From a bacterium (GTDB lineage Bacteria; Babelota; Babeliae; Babelales; Chromulinivoraceae): a DNA stretch of 37,897 nucleotides. The number at the start of each line of letters is the position of its first letter. Position 1 is the stretch's first letter. Below are positions 8,768-17,232 of this stretch, piece after piece. The stretch is taken from the NCBI GenBank assembly GCA_947377595.1, contig CANCGK010000002.1, positions 1 to 37,897 of the forward strand, read 5' to 3'. Made by a program: the position numbers and the translations under genes. Below the pieces are notes generated by a model. It saw nothing but the letters and a program-made list of their open reading frames with translations. It was not told where the DNA came from and ran no database searches.

Positions 8768-9349
8768 ATGAATCAATCCCTAATTTTTTGTTATTTTTTT
8801 ATAACAATTTCCTCTTTATTATTTTCTTCTGCTCAAGAGCGCCCATGGATCGCTGTATATAATACAACAAAACTTGATATGCAAATTATGCTTGAAGCGC
8901 AATATATTTTTGAAGAAAATCCAGATAGTCAAATACAACTCAATTTTGAAGATTATGATACTATATATGTAAAATATGCATGTAATAAAAATAGCAATGG
9001 CCAACCTGTTTTAGATGTATACATATTTTTTACGTGTGATGCACAAGATCAACAAATCATAAATAATATTTTTTTTCTTAATAAAAAACCATATTATCTT
9101 GCAATAAAATCTATTCGGTGCATTCAAAATTATGCACAACTTCAAACCTCATACAATTTTTTAAATCACCCTTTAGAAAAAATAATGATTTGCTATAATC
9201 CTGAGCATGGAATTAAAATAGAACCTCAATACATTTCAATTTTTAAACAATCTTTAACATTTTGTGATAACCTTATACAAAATATGACAGCAATAACTTC
9301 AAATTTTATAGCTAAAGTAAAAGGATATACATGCAAACACAGTCTATAA
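8768..9349 (+). CDS. Secreted protein, unknown
   Basis: 193 residues from the ATG at 8768, which has AAGGAG six bases upstream. The frame is open back to 8702, but that would run through the terminator hairpin. The N-terminus MNQSLIFCYFFITISSLLFS is a signal peptide ending before SAQERPW. The mature part alternates hydrophobic and polar residues as in a beta-sandwich, with several Cys and aromatic residues (YNTTKLDMQIMLEA, YDTIYVKYAC). I recognise no family. The general plan (short exported protein with an early 'YNTT' or 'NEYG' strand) is faintly like the paralogous pair at 23158-24598, but that is only an impression. The 3' end overlaps the next gene by 19 bases. Confidence 0.7.
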   Translation: MNQSLIFCYFFITISSLLFSSAQERPWIAVYNTTKLDMQIMLEAQYIFEENPDSQIQLNFEDYDTIYVKYACNKNSNGQPVLDVYIFFTCDAQDQQIINNIFFLNKKPYYLAIKSIRCIQNYAQLQTSYNFLNHPLEKIMICYNPEHGIKIEPQYISIFKQSLTFCDNLIQNMTAITSNFIAKVKGYTCKHSL

Positions 9350-9576
9350 AATATATGATATGTATCTCTTTATGCCTTGCAACAACACAAATATTTACAA
9401 TAAAACATAAAGTAATAGATACAACGAAATCTTACAAGTCTCAACAATACTCAAAACTTACTCATTTCGATAACAATTTTAAAGTATTAATGTGCAAGCT
9501 AGATAAATTAGAAAAAGCAGAAGAACTATATAATCAAAAAAATAAAAATAAAAAGATTACGACTAAGATAATTTAA
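9331..9576 (+). CDS. Small secreted protein, unknown
   Basis: 81 residues overlapping the end of the previous secreted-protein gene by 19 bases. The start MQTQSIKYMICISLCLATTQIF looks like a signal peptide. The rest is highly charged (Lys, Asn, Gln) and could form a short coiled coil (MCKLDKLEKAEELYNQKNK). No family is recognised. The overlap with the preceding gene and the short gap to the peroxiredoxin suggest one transcript. Confidence 0.55.
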   Translation: MQTQSIKYMICISLCLATTQIFTIKHKVIDTTKSYKSQQYSKLTHFDNNFKVLMCKLDKLEKAEELYNQKNKNKKITTKII

Positions 9577-9593
9577 GCAAGAATAAGGATTTT

Positions 9594-10118
9594 ATGCGCC
9601 AGTTATCTATCATCATATTCATGGTATGCATTATTGCATATACTTGCATACAAGCTAAACAATCGCTTTTAGGAAAAAAAGCTCCTTTATTTACAGGCCA
9701 AGCAATACTTCCTGATGGATCAAATGCAACGTTACATCTTAAAGATTATAAACATCAAAATGTTGTTATTTATTTTTATCCAATGGATAATTCTCCCGTG
9801 TGCACGCTGCAAGCAAAAAAATTTCGCGATGAATTTTCTCGATTAAACGAACGCAATATTATGGTGATTGGCATAAGCCCTGATTCAATAGAATCGCATC
9901 TAAAATTTCACACCAAGCTCAATTTGCCTTATCCGTTAATCGCTGATGTCGACCGCAAACATTCAATTTCTAAAAAATACAACACTCATGGTTTTTTATT
10001 TAATAAACGCCAAACTTTTTTAATCAATAAAAAAGGTATTATCTTTAAGATTTTTCAGGACATTGATATTAACAACCAAATTAATGATATTATAGATGCA
10101 TTTACAGCGCAAAGTTAA
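9594..10118 (+). CDS. Exported peroxiredoxin, AhpC/TSA (Bcp-like) family
   Basis: A 174-residue thiol peroxidase that reduces hydroperoxides. The N-terminus MRQLSIIIFMVCIIAYTCIQA is a signal peptide, so it should act outside the cytoplasm, unusual for Bcp-type enzymes. The thioredoxin-fold core shows NVVIYFYPMDNSPVCTLQAKKF with the peroxidatic Cys at residue 70 in a Pro/Ser/Cys context (the family norm is PxxTxxC). There is no second Cys five residues on, so it is probably of the 1-Cys type or uses an external thiol. AAGGA precedes the ATG. It converges on glyA with only three bases between stop codons and no hairpin between them. Confidence 0.88.
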   Translation: MRQLSIIIFMVCIIAYTCIQAKQSLLGKKAPLFTGQAILPDGSNATLHLKDYKHQNVVIYFYPMDNSPVCTLQAKKFRDEFSRLNERNIMVIGISPDSIESHLKFHTKLNLPYPLIADVDRKHSISKKYNTHGFLFNKRQTFLINKKGIIFKIFQDIDINNQINDIIDAFTAQS

Positions 10119-10121
10119 AAT

Positions 10122-11345
10122 TCAAGAAAACAATTGAGCCATAAATGCATGTACCTCTTCTTTGATACTATCCAGCACTTGAGGTTGATTGCAATTTTTA
10201 ATAGCACGATCAATCAGATGAATAATGGTTATCATATCTGATTCTTGAGCACGACATGTTGTAATAGCTGCAGTTCCAATACGAATGCCCGATGGTGATA
10301 ATGGTGGTTGTCTATCAAAAGCAATTGCGTTGCGATTTACAAAAATATCAACTGACTCAAGAATTTCTTCAACTTGGCGACCATTCAATCCAATCGACTG
10401 CACATCAATTAAAAACATATGATTATCTGTTCCACCAGTTAACACGCGATATCCTAATTTCATACATTCTTGAGCAGCAACCTGCGCATTTTTTATAACT
10501 TGCTTTTGATATAATAAAAACTCTGGTTGACTCACTTGCAATGCTGCTACAGCTTTTGCAGCAACATGATTCATCAAAGCTCCACCTTGCATTCCAGGCA
10601 TCAACATTTTATCAATTTTTTGAGCAAACTGTTGTTTACACATAATCACACCACCACGAGGCCCTTGAAATGTTTTATGAGTCGTCATCGTAATAACATC
10701 AGCAAAGCCTACAGGAGATGGATGAAGCCCAACTGCTATTAATCCTGCAAGATGAGCTATATCAGCTAAAAACAATGCACCTACTTTGTCTGCAATCTGT
10801 GCAAATTTTTCAAAATCAATGATACGAGAATAGGCTGAAGCTCCTGCAATGATTAACTTTGGTTTGCAAGCTATCGCTAAAGCTTCGATCTGATCATAAT
10901 TAATCTGATAGGAGATAGGATCTACGCCATACGATACAATGTTATAAAATTGATGCGTCCAATTAACTTTATGACCATGAGAAAGATGCCCTCCTGCAGC
11001 AAGATCCATACTTAATATGGTATCACCTGGCTGCAAAAGCGCTAAATAAACTGCTGCATTTGCTTGTGAACCAGAATGGGGTTGTACATTAACATGATCT
11101 GCTTTAAAAATTGATTTAAAACGATCTATTGCTAATTGTTCGATCTGATCATACACACCGCAACCACTATAATATCGCAGTCCAGGATAGCCTTCGACAT
11201 ATTTATTACACAATACAGAACCGGAAACATTCATAACTTCTTGCGAAGCATAATTTTCAGATGCAATTAAATTAATTCCTTGTCTTTGGCGTAGCTGCTC
11301 TTTTTCTAACAATGCTTGTAACTGAATATCTAAATTTTTTTTCAT
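10122..11345 (-). CDS. glyA: Serine hydroxymethyltransferase
   Basis: A 407-residue PLP enzyme that interconverts serine and glycine while loading one-carbon units onto tetrahydrofolate. Visible landmarks are NLIASENYAS (25-34), YYSGCGVYDQIE (58-69), QPHSGSQANAAVY (88-100) and the PLP-binding Lys224 in TTHKTFQGPRGG. Its length is normal (about 410-420). It is preceded after 4 bases by the secreted-protein gene at 11350-11913, so the two are probably co-transcribed. Cytoplasmic. Complete, with no odd features. Confidence 0.97.
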   Translation of the reverse strand: MKKNLDIQLQALLEKEQLRQRQGINLIASENYASQEVMNVSGSVLCNKYVEGYPGLRYYSGCGVYDQIEQLAIDRFKSIFKADHVNVQPHSGSQANAAVYLALLQPGDTILSMDLAAGGHLSHGHKVNWTHQFYNIVSYGVDPISYQINYDQIEALAIACKPKLIIAGASAYSRIIDFEKFAQIADKVGALFLADIAHLAGLIAVGLHPSPVGFADVITMTTHKTFQGPRGGVIMCKQQFAQKIDKMLMPGMQGGALMNHVAAKAVAALQVSQPEFLLYQKQVIKNAQVAAQECMKLGYRVLTGGTDNHMFLIDVQSIGLNGRQVEEILESVDIFVNRNAIAFDRQPPLSPSGIRIGTAAITTCRAQESDMITIIHLIDRAIKNCNQPQVLDSIKEEVHAFMAQLFS

Positions 11346-11349
11346 ATTT

Positions 11350-11913
11350 TTATTTTCTTTTTGCCAAAGTGCTATGCAATAATGATTCTTGAAGCGCTGG
11401 TGCTGATGGAATCATATCAACAGGATATGCTTGAATTATTAGAGAATCTTGAAATGGTGCTTGTCCACGCTTTATAGATTCGTAGACAGATTGATTTTCT
11501 TCTTTTATAATTTCGTCAATAATATCATAAAGACTTTGCGCTTCTCTGGCAATTGTACTCTGAAAAACCCATGGTTTGCAGCAACAAGGAAATCGTCGTG
11601 CATGATTTTTTCTAATCTCTTCTAAATTATCTAAAATGCGCTGATCTGCTAGCGTAAGCTCTGCTTTTAAAAATAACCCATTGCGTAAAGTAATACGCAC
11701 CTGTTTAAATTGCGACCTGTTCAATCGTTCTTGTAATTGATGCACAGCTGTTAATAAAACTTGATTTCGGGTATCTATGATTGCTTGTTTTTTTTCAATA
11801 TCTCGTTGTAAATAAGTCGCTAATTGTATCTGAGTTGGCGTCAACGCTTGCTGGCAAGATTGCATACAATAACTATATAATAAAAATGTAATACTTATGC
11901 TCATTTTTTTCAT
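11350..11913 (-). CDS. Secreted or lipid-anchored protein, unknown
   Basis: 187 residues. The N-terminus MKKMSISITFLLYSYCMQSCQQ is a signal peptide; the Cys residues at its end might allow lipid attachment, but neither sits in a good lipobox. The mature region is helical and charged (Gln, Arg, Glu) and probably forms a coiled coil at about 35-110. A FPCCCKPW cluster of three Cys lies at about 111-118. No family is recognised. AAGGA precedes the ATG by about eight bases. It is upstream of glyA in the same direction with a 4-base gap. Its exported nature makes a functional link to glyA doubtful. Confidence 0.7.
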   Translation of the reverse strand: MKKMSISITFLLYSYCMQSCQQALTPTQIQLATYLQRDIEKKQAIIDTRNQVLLTAVHQLQERLNRSQFKQVRITLRNGLFLKAELTLADQRILDNLEEIRKNHARRFPCCCKPWVFQSTIAREAQSLYDIIDEIIKEENQSVYESIKRGQAPFQDSLIIQAYPVDMIPSAPALQESLLHSTLAKRK

Positions 11914-12088
11914 ATATATTCCTTGATTAAATCACATTGATTGAAACTTTTAAAGTATACTCTCATAGAAAAATAGAAAGCAAGGCTTGCTATAAATCTT
12001 TTCAATGCGTCGCTGTGTTGATTTTTTTTCTACATCATTTTATACTTACATAAGAGAGTTAAATTTCCCTATTTTGAAGGATAAATCT

Positions 12089-12652
12089 GTGGTATCGACG
12101 TCTGATTTTAAAAAAGGTCGTAAAATTCTGTATGATAATGCACCATACATGGTCATCGATTTTACTCACGTAAAACCTGGTAAAGGTGGAGCGTATGTAC
12201 GAACAAAAATGAAAAATATGATCACTGGTCTTATGCACGAAGTGACATTTCACTCAGGCGAAAAATTCGAAGATCCAGGTCTTGAATACAAAGATATGCA
12301 ATATCTTTACAATGAAGGACCATTATATCACTTCATGGATTTAGACTCTTTTGAACAAGTTTCTTTAAATAAAAATCAAATCGAAGAAGCTTTAGATTAT
12401 TTAAAAGAACAATCTATCTACAATGCTTTATATTTTCAAAATAAATTAATCGCAATTGCAGCTCCAATGTTTATGGAACTCAAAGTAACTGATGCTCCAC
12501 CTGGGGTAAAAGGTAACACAGCTCAAGGCGGTGCTACCAAACCTGTTACCTTAGAAACTGGATTTGTAATTCATGCGCCACTTTTTGTTGAAGAAGGCGA
12601 TATTTTAAAAATCGATACACGCACTGGTGATTATATCGAACGTATTAAATAA
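12089..12652 (+). CDS. efp: Elongation factor P, GTG start
   Basis: A 187-residue translation factor that rescues ribosomes stalled on polyproline. The start is GTG at 12089: GAAGGA lies seven bases upstream and the product then begins MVSTSDFKKG like other EF-P proteins at the normal length. The in-frame ATG at 12005 would add 28 poorly conserved residues. The domain I tip has HVKPGKGGAYVRTK with Lys32 at the position that other bacteria modify. The S1-like C-terminal domain ends IDTRTGDYIERIK, as usual. It is followed by nusB after 13 bases, a common pairing. No EpmA/B-type modification genes are in the window. Confidence 0.95.
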   Translation: MVSTSDFKKGRKILYDNAPYMVIDFTHVKPGKGGAYVRTKMKNMITGLMHEVTFHSGEKFEDPGLEYKDMQYLYNEGPLYHFMDLDSFEQVSLNKNQIEEALDYLKEQSIYNALYFQNKLIAIAAPMFMELKVTDAPPGVKGNTAQGGATKPVTLETGFVIHAPLFVEEGDILKIDTRTGDYIERIK

Positions 12653-12665
12653 GTAGGCATATTTC

Positions 12666-13184
12666 ATGAGCGAGCAAATTAATGATCAAAAACCCGTTGT
12701 GATCGAAGATGAATTAGCATCACAACTTGTTTCTCAAAATATAACAACTCGCAGAAAAATGCGTTCTTTGTTGTTTCACGTATTATATGCAGCAGATGCA
12801 TTTGATTACGAAACATCAGCAACTGAAATTGCAATTAACTTCAATAGAGAATATGAAACTGATATTGATTTACATGGCGAAATCATTACAACCGTTAATG
12901 AAATTGCAAAACGTCGTGACGAACTTGATGAACAAATTATACCATTTTTAGAAAATTGGAAATTTGATCGTATTGGTCGATGTACATTATTAGTTTTACG
13001 TTATGCAATTTGGGAGATGTTATACACAACAACTCATCATAGCATTGTTATTAACGAAGCTATTGAACTTGCAAAATGCTTTGCTGAACAAGATTCTTAT
13101 AAATTCGTCAATGGTATTTTAGATAAAATTTACAATAGTCTAAAACCAGAAGATGATACAGAATCGAATTCTGAACTTGAATAA
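12666..13184 (+). CDS. nusB: Transcription antitermination factor NusB
   Basis: A 172-residue RNA-binding helical protein that with NusE (S10) binds boxA of rRNA leaders and supports antitermination. The NusB fold is recognisable from RRKMRSLLFHVLYAAD, near the middle by WKFDRIGRCTLLVLRYAIWEM, then HSIVINEAIELAKCFAEQDSYKFVNGILDKI. It has an acidic N-terminal extension of about 30 residues and a short acidic tail beyond the usual 140-residue core. It is co-directional with efp and followed by an intrinsic terminator. Confidence 0.94.
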   Translation: MSEQINDQKPVVIEDELASQLVSQNITTRRKMRSLLFHVLYAADAFDYETSATEIAINFNREYETDIDLHGEIITTVNEIAKRRDELDEQIIPFLENWKFDRIGRCTLLVLRYAIWEMLYTTTHHSIVINEAIELAKCFAEQDSYKFVNGILDKIYNSLKPEDDTESNSELE

Positions 13185-13220
13185 ATTTCATATCATATGA
13201 AATGTAAGAGTAAAAAATTA

Positions 13221-13256
13221 AGCGCTACCATCATAAAAGATTGTAGCGCTTTTTTG
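13221..13256. terminator. Bidirectional intrinsic terminator
   Basis: AAGCGCTAC (13221-13229) pairs with GTAGCGCTT (13244-13252), with a T-run to 13256. On the minus strand the stem is also followed by a T-rich stretch. It separates the efp-nusB pair from the convergent small gene at 13291. Confidence 0.85.
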
Positions 13257-13290
13257 TATAAAACTTTGTTCAAAAAACAAATTGCTATAC

Positions 13291-13533
13291 TTATCTATTT
13301 TTGTATGTATCAGCCTTTAATCCACGATTACCTCGGCTTGTGTTTTCTTTTACAAAGACAGATTCATCACTACCATAATGTAAAATTTTGGCATTGCGAG
13401 CAGCTATCTTACCATTTTGAGTATTAAGCTTTTTGCAACTATTTTTAACTTTATGATGATCACCTTTGCCATTTGCTACTACTGCTAAAGGACTAAGCAT
13501 TGATAACATGAGCAATATATTCATTTTTTTCAT
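13291..13533 (-). CDS. Small secreted protein, unknown
   Basis: 80 residues: signal peptide MKKMNILLMLSMLSPLAVVA, then a basic mature part (GKGDHHKVKNSCKKL) with one Cys. AAAGG precedes the ATG. It converges on nusB with a shared terminator. No family is recognised. It is one of several short exported basic proteins in the window; see also 18433-18708. Confidence 0.65.
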   Translation of the reverse strand: MKKMNILLMLSMLSPLAVVANGKGDHHKVKNSCKKLNTQNGKIAARNAKILHYGSDESVFVKENTSRGNRGLKADTYKNR

Positions 13534-13620
13534 AAATACCTTTCAATCAATTGATTCAATTTATATAACTCTCAAGAATTAAAATTCTATCAAATTGAAA
13601 GCATCATGACAAAATAAATT

Positions 13621-14154
13621 TTAAGGCCTATCTAGATCTGATACTGGTATAGATGTCGTCATTGTTTGGTCATGTAATGTATGACTTACATGCAAAGATT
13701 GAACACCTCGCTCCATTTTTATAACTTCAGGCCCAGCATGAATAATAGTAGAAGCACCGACTCTGTTGTCTTGACGACGTTGTTCTAAAAATTTTTGCGC
13801 ATGTTGACCCGTAAAAAATCCAACTAATAACTGTTTATTATCAAAAGGATGATGAACCATTACAAGTATAGGCACTAATTTTTTTTTAAAAAAGCGATTT
13901 TTATGATCGTCAGTTAACGTTGCTGTAATTTTCTTTAATATTACTGGATTGCTCAATGGACTATATAATTTATTATCGGGTATTGATACAAGAAAATTTT
14001 TGTTTGGATTCTTTGATGCATAACAGATTGCTTTAAAAATAAATTCTTGACAAAATTCTTCTCTTTCTTTAATGCTTCTTGTAGTTGTGTCGCTACACAT
14101 CACAAAAATTGACAGCGAATAAAACGTCAAAAGCAAAGTATATAATTTTTTCAT
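13621..14154 (-). CDS. Secreted protein, unknown
   Basis: 177 residues with a signal peptide (MKKLYTLLLTFYSLSIFVMC). The Cys at residue 20 may be a lipidation site, but the preceding IFVM is a poor lipobox. The mature domain has a mixed alpha/beta look, with a basic patch (NRFFKKKLVPILVMVHH) and a Thr/Ser-rich tail. No family is recognised. There is no evident ribosome-binding site. It lies downstream of the terminator that ends the rpsA-ndk transcript, so it should have its own promoter. Confidence 0.65.
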   Translation of the reverse strand: MKKLYTLLLTFYSLSIFVMCSDTTTRSIKEREEFCQEFIFKAICYASKNPNKNFLVSIPDNKLYSPLSNPVILKKITATLTDDHKNRFFKKKLVPILVMVHHPFDNKQLLVGFFTGQHAQKFLEQRRQDNRVGASTIIHAGPEVIKMERGVQSLHVSHTLHDQTMTTSIPVSDLDRP

Positions 14155-14210
14155 AATTTTAATTACAATTTTTTATTTTATTAATAGATTATCTAGATAA
14201 ATAAATATAC

Positions 14211-14252
14211 AAAAAGGGATAAACAAGCTTTTACTCTTGTTTATCCCTTTTT
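14211..14252 (-). terminator. Strong intrinsic terminator of ndk
   Basis: A perfect 17-bp stem: 14211-14227 with 14236-14252, loop of eight bases. The A/T-rich ends give a T-run on either strand. It lies 60 bases beyond the ndk stop and is the natural end of the rpsA-ndk message. Confidence 0.85.
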
Positions 14253-14311
14253 ATCTTTAAATAACTTCTAACTTGCGTTGTACATTATCTAACTATTTTT
14301 TATTGAACGAA

Positions 14312-14716
14312 TTACAGTCCAGGAAAAAATATTGCTAATTCTCTTGCAGCACTTGCTAAAGAATCTGAACCATGAGCAGCATTTGCTCCAATATTTGCAC
14401 CAAACAATGCACGAACTGTGCCTGCTGCTGCATCTTTTGGATTTGTTGCACCCATAAGATCTCTCCATGCTACTACAGCATTTTCTTTTTCAAGAGCCAT
14501 AATAACGATTGGAGATGCTGTCATAGCGCCAACCATTTCACCAAAGAATGATCGTGCGCTGTGTTCTTTGTATAATTCGTTTGCTTGTTCTTGAGTCATA
14601 GTGATTTTTTCCATCCCTACAACATTAAAACCTGCAGTTTCGATCATATCAATAATTTTACCAGCATTTTTAGCTGCTACTGCATCTGGTTTAATAATTG
14701 CAAATGTGATTTCCAT
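14312..14716 (-). CDS. ndk: Nucleoside diphosphate kinase
   Basis: A 134-residue enzyme that transfers the gamma-phosphate of ATP to other nucleoside diphosphates through a phosphohistidine. The catalytic His115 is in NAAHGSDS, the start ITFAIIKPDAV is diagnostic, and RALFGANIGANAAHGSDS matches the family. Slightly shorter than usual (about 140). AAGGA precedes the ATG. It starts 11 bases after rpsA on the same strand, an unusual pairing that suggests co-expression with translation genes. Confidence 0.97.
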   Translation of the reverse strand: MEITFAIIKPDAVAAKNAGKIIDMIETAGFNVVGMEKITMTQEQANELYKEHSARSFFGEMVGAMTASPIVIMALEKENAVVAWRDLMGATNPKDAAAGTVRALFGANIGANAAHGSDSLASAARELAIFFPGL

Positions 14717-14727
14717 GTTTGTCCTTA

Positions 14728-16605
14728 TTATTTAGATGCTTTTTTAGAAGCTTTTTCTGCTTTTTCTGTAGAAGCTGTTTCTTCAGCAGCACCAGCCATA
14801 TGGCGTTCTAATTCTAATTGGAAAGCAGATTTTGCTTTTGAAGAATCAGAAGATGTTGATGTAAACGAAACAGGCTTTGCATTTTCTTTTTTAGGAGCTG
14901 CTTTTTTCTTAGGAGCTGCTGCTGGAGCTGAAGCAGATGCTGCTGGAGCAACTTCTTTTTTAGGCTCAGCTTTTTTAGCTTCTAAAGATAAACTTAAGCC
15001 AAGTTTGCGTTCTTCTGCGCTTGCATTAATCACACGCAATTGACGTTCTTGACCAGGTTTTACAGGCTCTTCTTTTTGTTCAACTAGTTCAGAATTGTAG
15101 ATTAAACCTTCAATACCTGTTGCTAATTTAACAAATGCACCATAATTTGTAATCTTAGTTACAGTACCTTTAACAATAGATTCTACAGGAAAATCTGTTT
15201 CAACAGTTTTCCATGGATCTTGTTTAAGTTGTTTGATACCAAGAGCTACTTTTTTGCTATCTTCATCGATAGAAAGAATTACAGCTTCGATTTTATCGCC
15301 ACGTTTGTATAAATCACCTGGATGTTCGATATGTTCAGTCCATGATAAATCAGAAACGTGAACTAAACCGTCAACGCCTGGCATTAATTGAACAAAGATA
15401 CCAAAATCAGTAACGTTGCTAATTACACCTTTAATCGTTTGACCTGCTTTAAAATCTTCGCTTACAGCAGTCCATGGATTTTTTTCTAATTGTTTAATGC
15501 TCAATGACATTCTACGATTATCAACATCAAGAGAAACTACTAAAGCTTCGATTTCTTGTCCTACAGTAAATCTATCTTGTAAGTTAGAAATTCTATCAGT
15601 CCAAGAGATTTCTGAAATATGGATAAGACCTTCTACGCCTTTTTGTACTTCAACAAAAACGCCGTAATCAGTAATGCTTGCAACTTTACCTTTAACACGT
15701 GATCCAACTTGAACCGACGCATCAAGACCTTGCCATGGATTTTTGTCCATTTGTTTCATACCAAGAGAAACTTTGAAGTTTTCTTTGTCGATAGAAAGAA
15801 CTTTAACAGAAATAGTTTCACCGATGCGTACAATTTCGCTTGGGTGAGAAATTCTGCCCCATGTCATATCAGTGATATGCAACAAGCCGTCTACGCCGCC
15901 GACGTCAATAAATACACCATAGTTGGTGATATTTTTAACAACGCCTTGAATAATTTTGCCAACTTCAAGATTTGCAAGAACAACTTTTCTTGATTCATCA
16001 CGACGTTCAGCAAGGAATTTGCGACGAGAAATGATAATATTTCCACGTTTTTTATTAATTTTGATAATTTCTGCTGTAACCAATTGGCCAACATATTGAT
16101 CAAAATCAGTAACACGGTGTAAGTCAACTTGTGAACCTGGCAAGAATGCTGGAATACCAACGTCTACGCTCAAGCCACCTTTAACTTTATGTAATACCAT
16201 ACCTTCAACAGGAAGACCTGCTTCTTGTAATTTAGCAATGCGATCCCAAGCTTTAACAGCTTTAGCTTGCTCGTATGATAAGACAACATCACCATTAACG
16301 TTTTCGATTTCATCGATCATAACTTCGATATCAGATCCAGCTTTTAATGCTTTTAATTCATGCTCTGGAAACTCATACGCAGGTACAAATCCATTTGATT
16401 TGTAATCGATATCAACTAAAACGCCACTTGCATCAACTTCAAGAACTTTACCTGTAATCAATTGTCCAGCAGAAAATCTTCCTACTGTACCATCGTACAA
16501 TTCTTGCATATCTTGCAACTGTTCTGCGCTTAATTTGAATTCTTGTTCGATTTGAACAACATTAGCCTTAGCAAATTGCTTTGGCTTAATAAACTCTTTT
16601 GACAT
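14728..16605 (-). CDS. rpsA: 30S ribosomal protein S1
   Basis: 625 residues from the ATG at 16605, which has GGAG seven bases upstream; the frame is open six codons further. Six S1 (OB-fold) repeats are visible. The first two are degenerate and bind the ribosome in known S1 proteins. Repeats 3-6 carry the conserved pattern VxNITxYGVFxxVxGVxGLxHxS, with linkers such as MKQMDKNPWQGL and IKQLEKNPWTAV. The last about 90 residues form a low-complexity Ala/Lys/Pro/Ser tail, longer than in Escherichia coli. S1 binds mRNA leaders and aids initiation. It is co-transcribed with ndk; the IscU-like gene lies 106 bases upstream. Confidence 0.97.
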   Translation of the reverse strand: MSKEFIKPKQFAKANVVQIEQEFKLSAEQLQDMQELYDGTVGRFSAGQLITGKVLEVDASGVLVDIDYKSNGFVPAYEFPEHELKALKAGSDIEVMIDEIENVNGDVVLSYEQAKAVKAWDRIAKLQEAGLPVEGMVLHKVKGGLSVDVGIPAFLPGSQVDLHRVTDFDQYVGQLVTAEIIKINKKRGNIIISRRKFLAERRDESRKVVLANLEVGKIIQGVVKNITNYGVFIDVGGVDGLLHITDMTWGRISHPSEIVRIGETISVKVLSIDKENFKVSLGMKQMDKNPWQGLDASVQVGSRVKGKVASITDYGVFVEVQKGVEGLIHISEISWTDRISNLQDRFTVGQEIEALVVSLDVDNRRMSLSIKQLEKNPWTAVSEDFKAGQTIKGVISNVTDFGIFVQLMPGVDGLVHVSDLSWTEHIEHPGDLYKRGDKIEAVILSIDEDSKKVALGIKQLKQDPWKTVETDFPVESIVKGTVTKITNYGAFVKLATGIEGLIYNSELVEQKEEPVKPGQERQLRVINASAEERKLGLSLSLEAKKAEPKKEVAPAASASAPAAAPKKKAAPKKENAKPVSFTSTSSDSSKAKSAFQLELERHMAGAAEETASTEKAEKASKKASK

Positions 16606-16711
16606 TAAAGACTCCTGATCCAATTTTTTATCTAACTAAAAAACTGTAAAAATGTAAAAAAACAGATAACTATCACTTTTAAATCTATCAAAATATCATC
16701 AACTAAGCAAA

Positions 16712-17098
16712 TTACACAATTGATATTCGATACTTTTTTAGCCCATTTTGTAACGCTTGCAAGGGTAACATACCACACTGCATTCTTTTAATTCCAAGCT
16801 GAGTTTTTAGCAATTGTTCGACCAATTCATCAGAACAAGCTAAAATTTCATCAATTGTTTTATTTTGTGCAAACAGAGTCAACATCGAAGCCATAGCAAG
16901 ACTAATAACACATCCTTTACCTTCAAAGGCAATGTGCGTAATAATATTTTCGGCAACCATTCCATTTATCGTGACACTATCTCCGCACGATGGATTATAC
17001 ATAGGTGATATAAAATTAAACTCAGCAAGCAATCCAAAATTTCTTGGCTGCTGATAATGATCTAAAATTTCTTGCTCATATAAATTCTGCATACGCAT
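16712..17098 (-). CDS. Iron-sulfur cluster scaffold, IscU/SufU (NifU N-terminal) family
   Basis: A 128-residue cytoplasmic protein. The three ligand Cys of the family are present: Cys38 in NPSCGD (with Asp40), Cys63 in KGCVISLAMAS, and Cys108 in RMQCGMLPLQAL. The KGCxIS context and the spacing near Cys108 favour the SufU-like branch, although the insertion typical of Bacillus SufU is not evident. It would receive sulfur from a cysteine desulfurase and pass clusters to apoproteins. No desulfurase or sufBCD gene is in the window, so it is separated from the rest of its pathway. The start may be residue 1 or the Met at residue 3. Confidence 0.9.
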   Translation of the reverse strand: MRMQNLYEQEILDHYQQPRNFGLLAEFNFISPMYNPSCGDSVTINGMVAENIITHIAFEGKGCVISLAMASMLTLFAQNKTIDEILACSDELVEQLLKTQLGIKRMQCGMLPLQALQNGLKKYRISIV

Positions 17099-17232
17099 AA
17101 AAAATAAAGTCCTTTCTTGTTGGCATACTCAATGGATTAAAATCCTTTTTACCTAGAATAGCAAAAGTCTTGATTATTCAGCATAAAAAATCATAGATTT
17201 TATTAAATTTATTTTCAAAAGGGGGAAAATTT

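Noticed and set aside
14585-15043. Plus-strand Ala/Ser/Phe-rich frame of 152 codons
   Set aside because: It is the shadow of the Lys/Ala/Pro low-complexity tail of rpsA and the start of ndk on the other strand.
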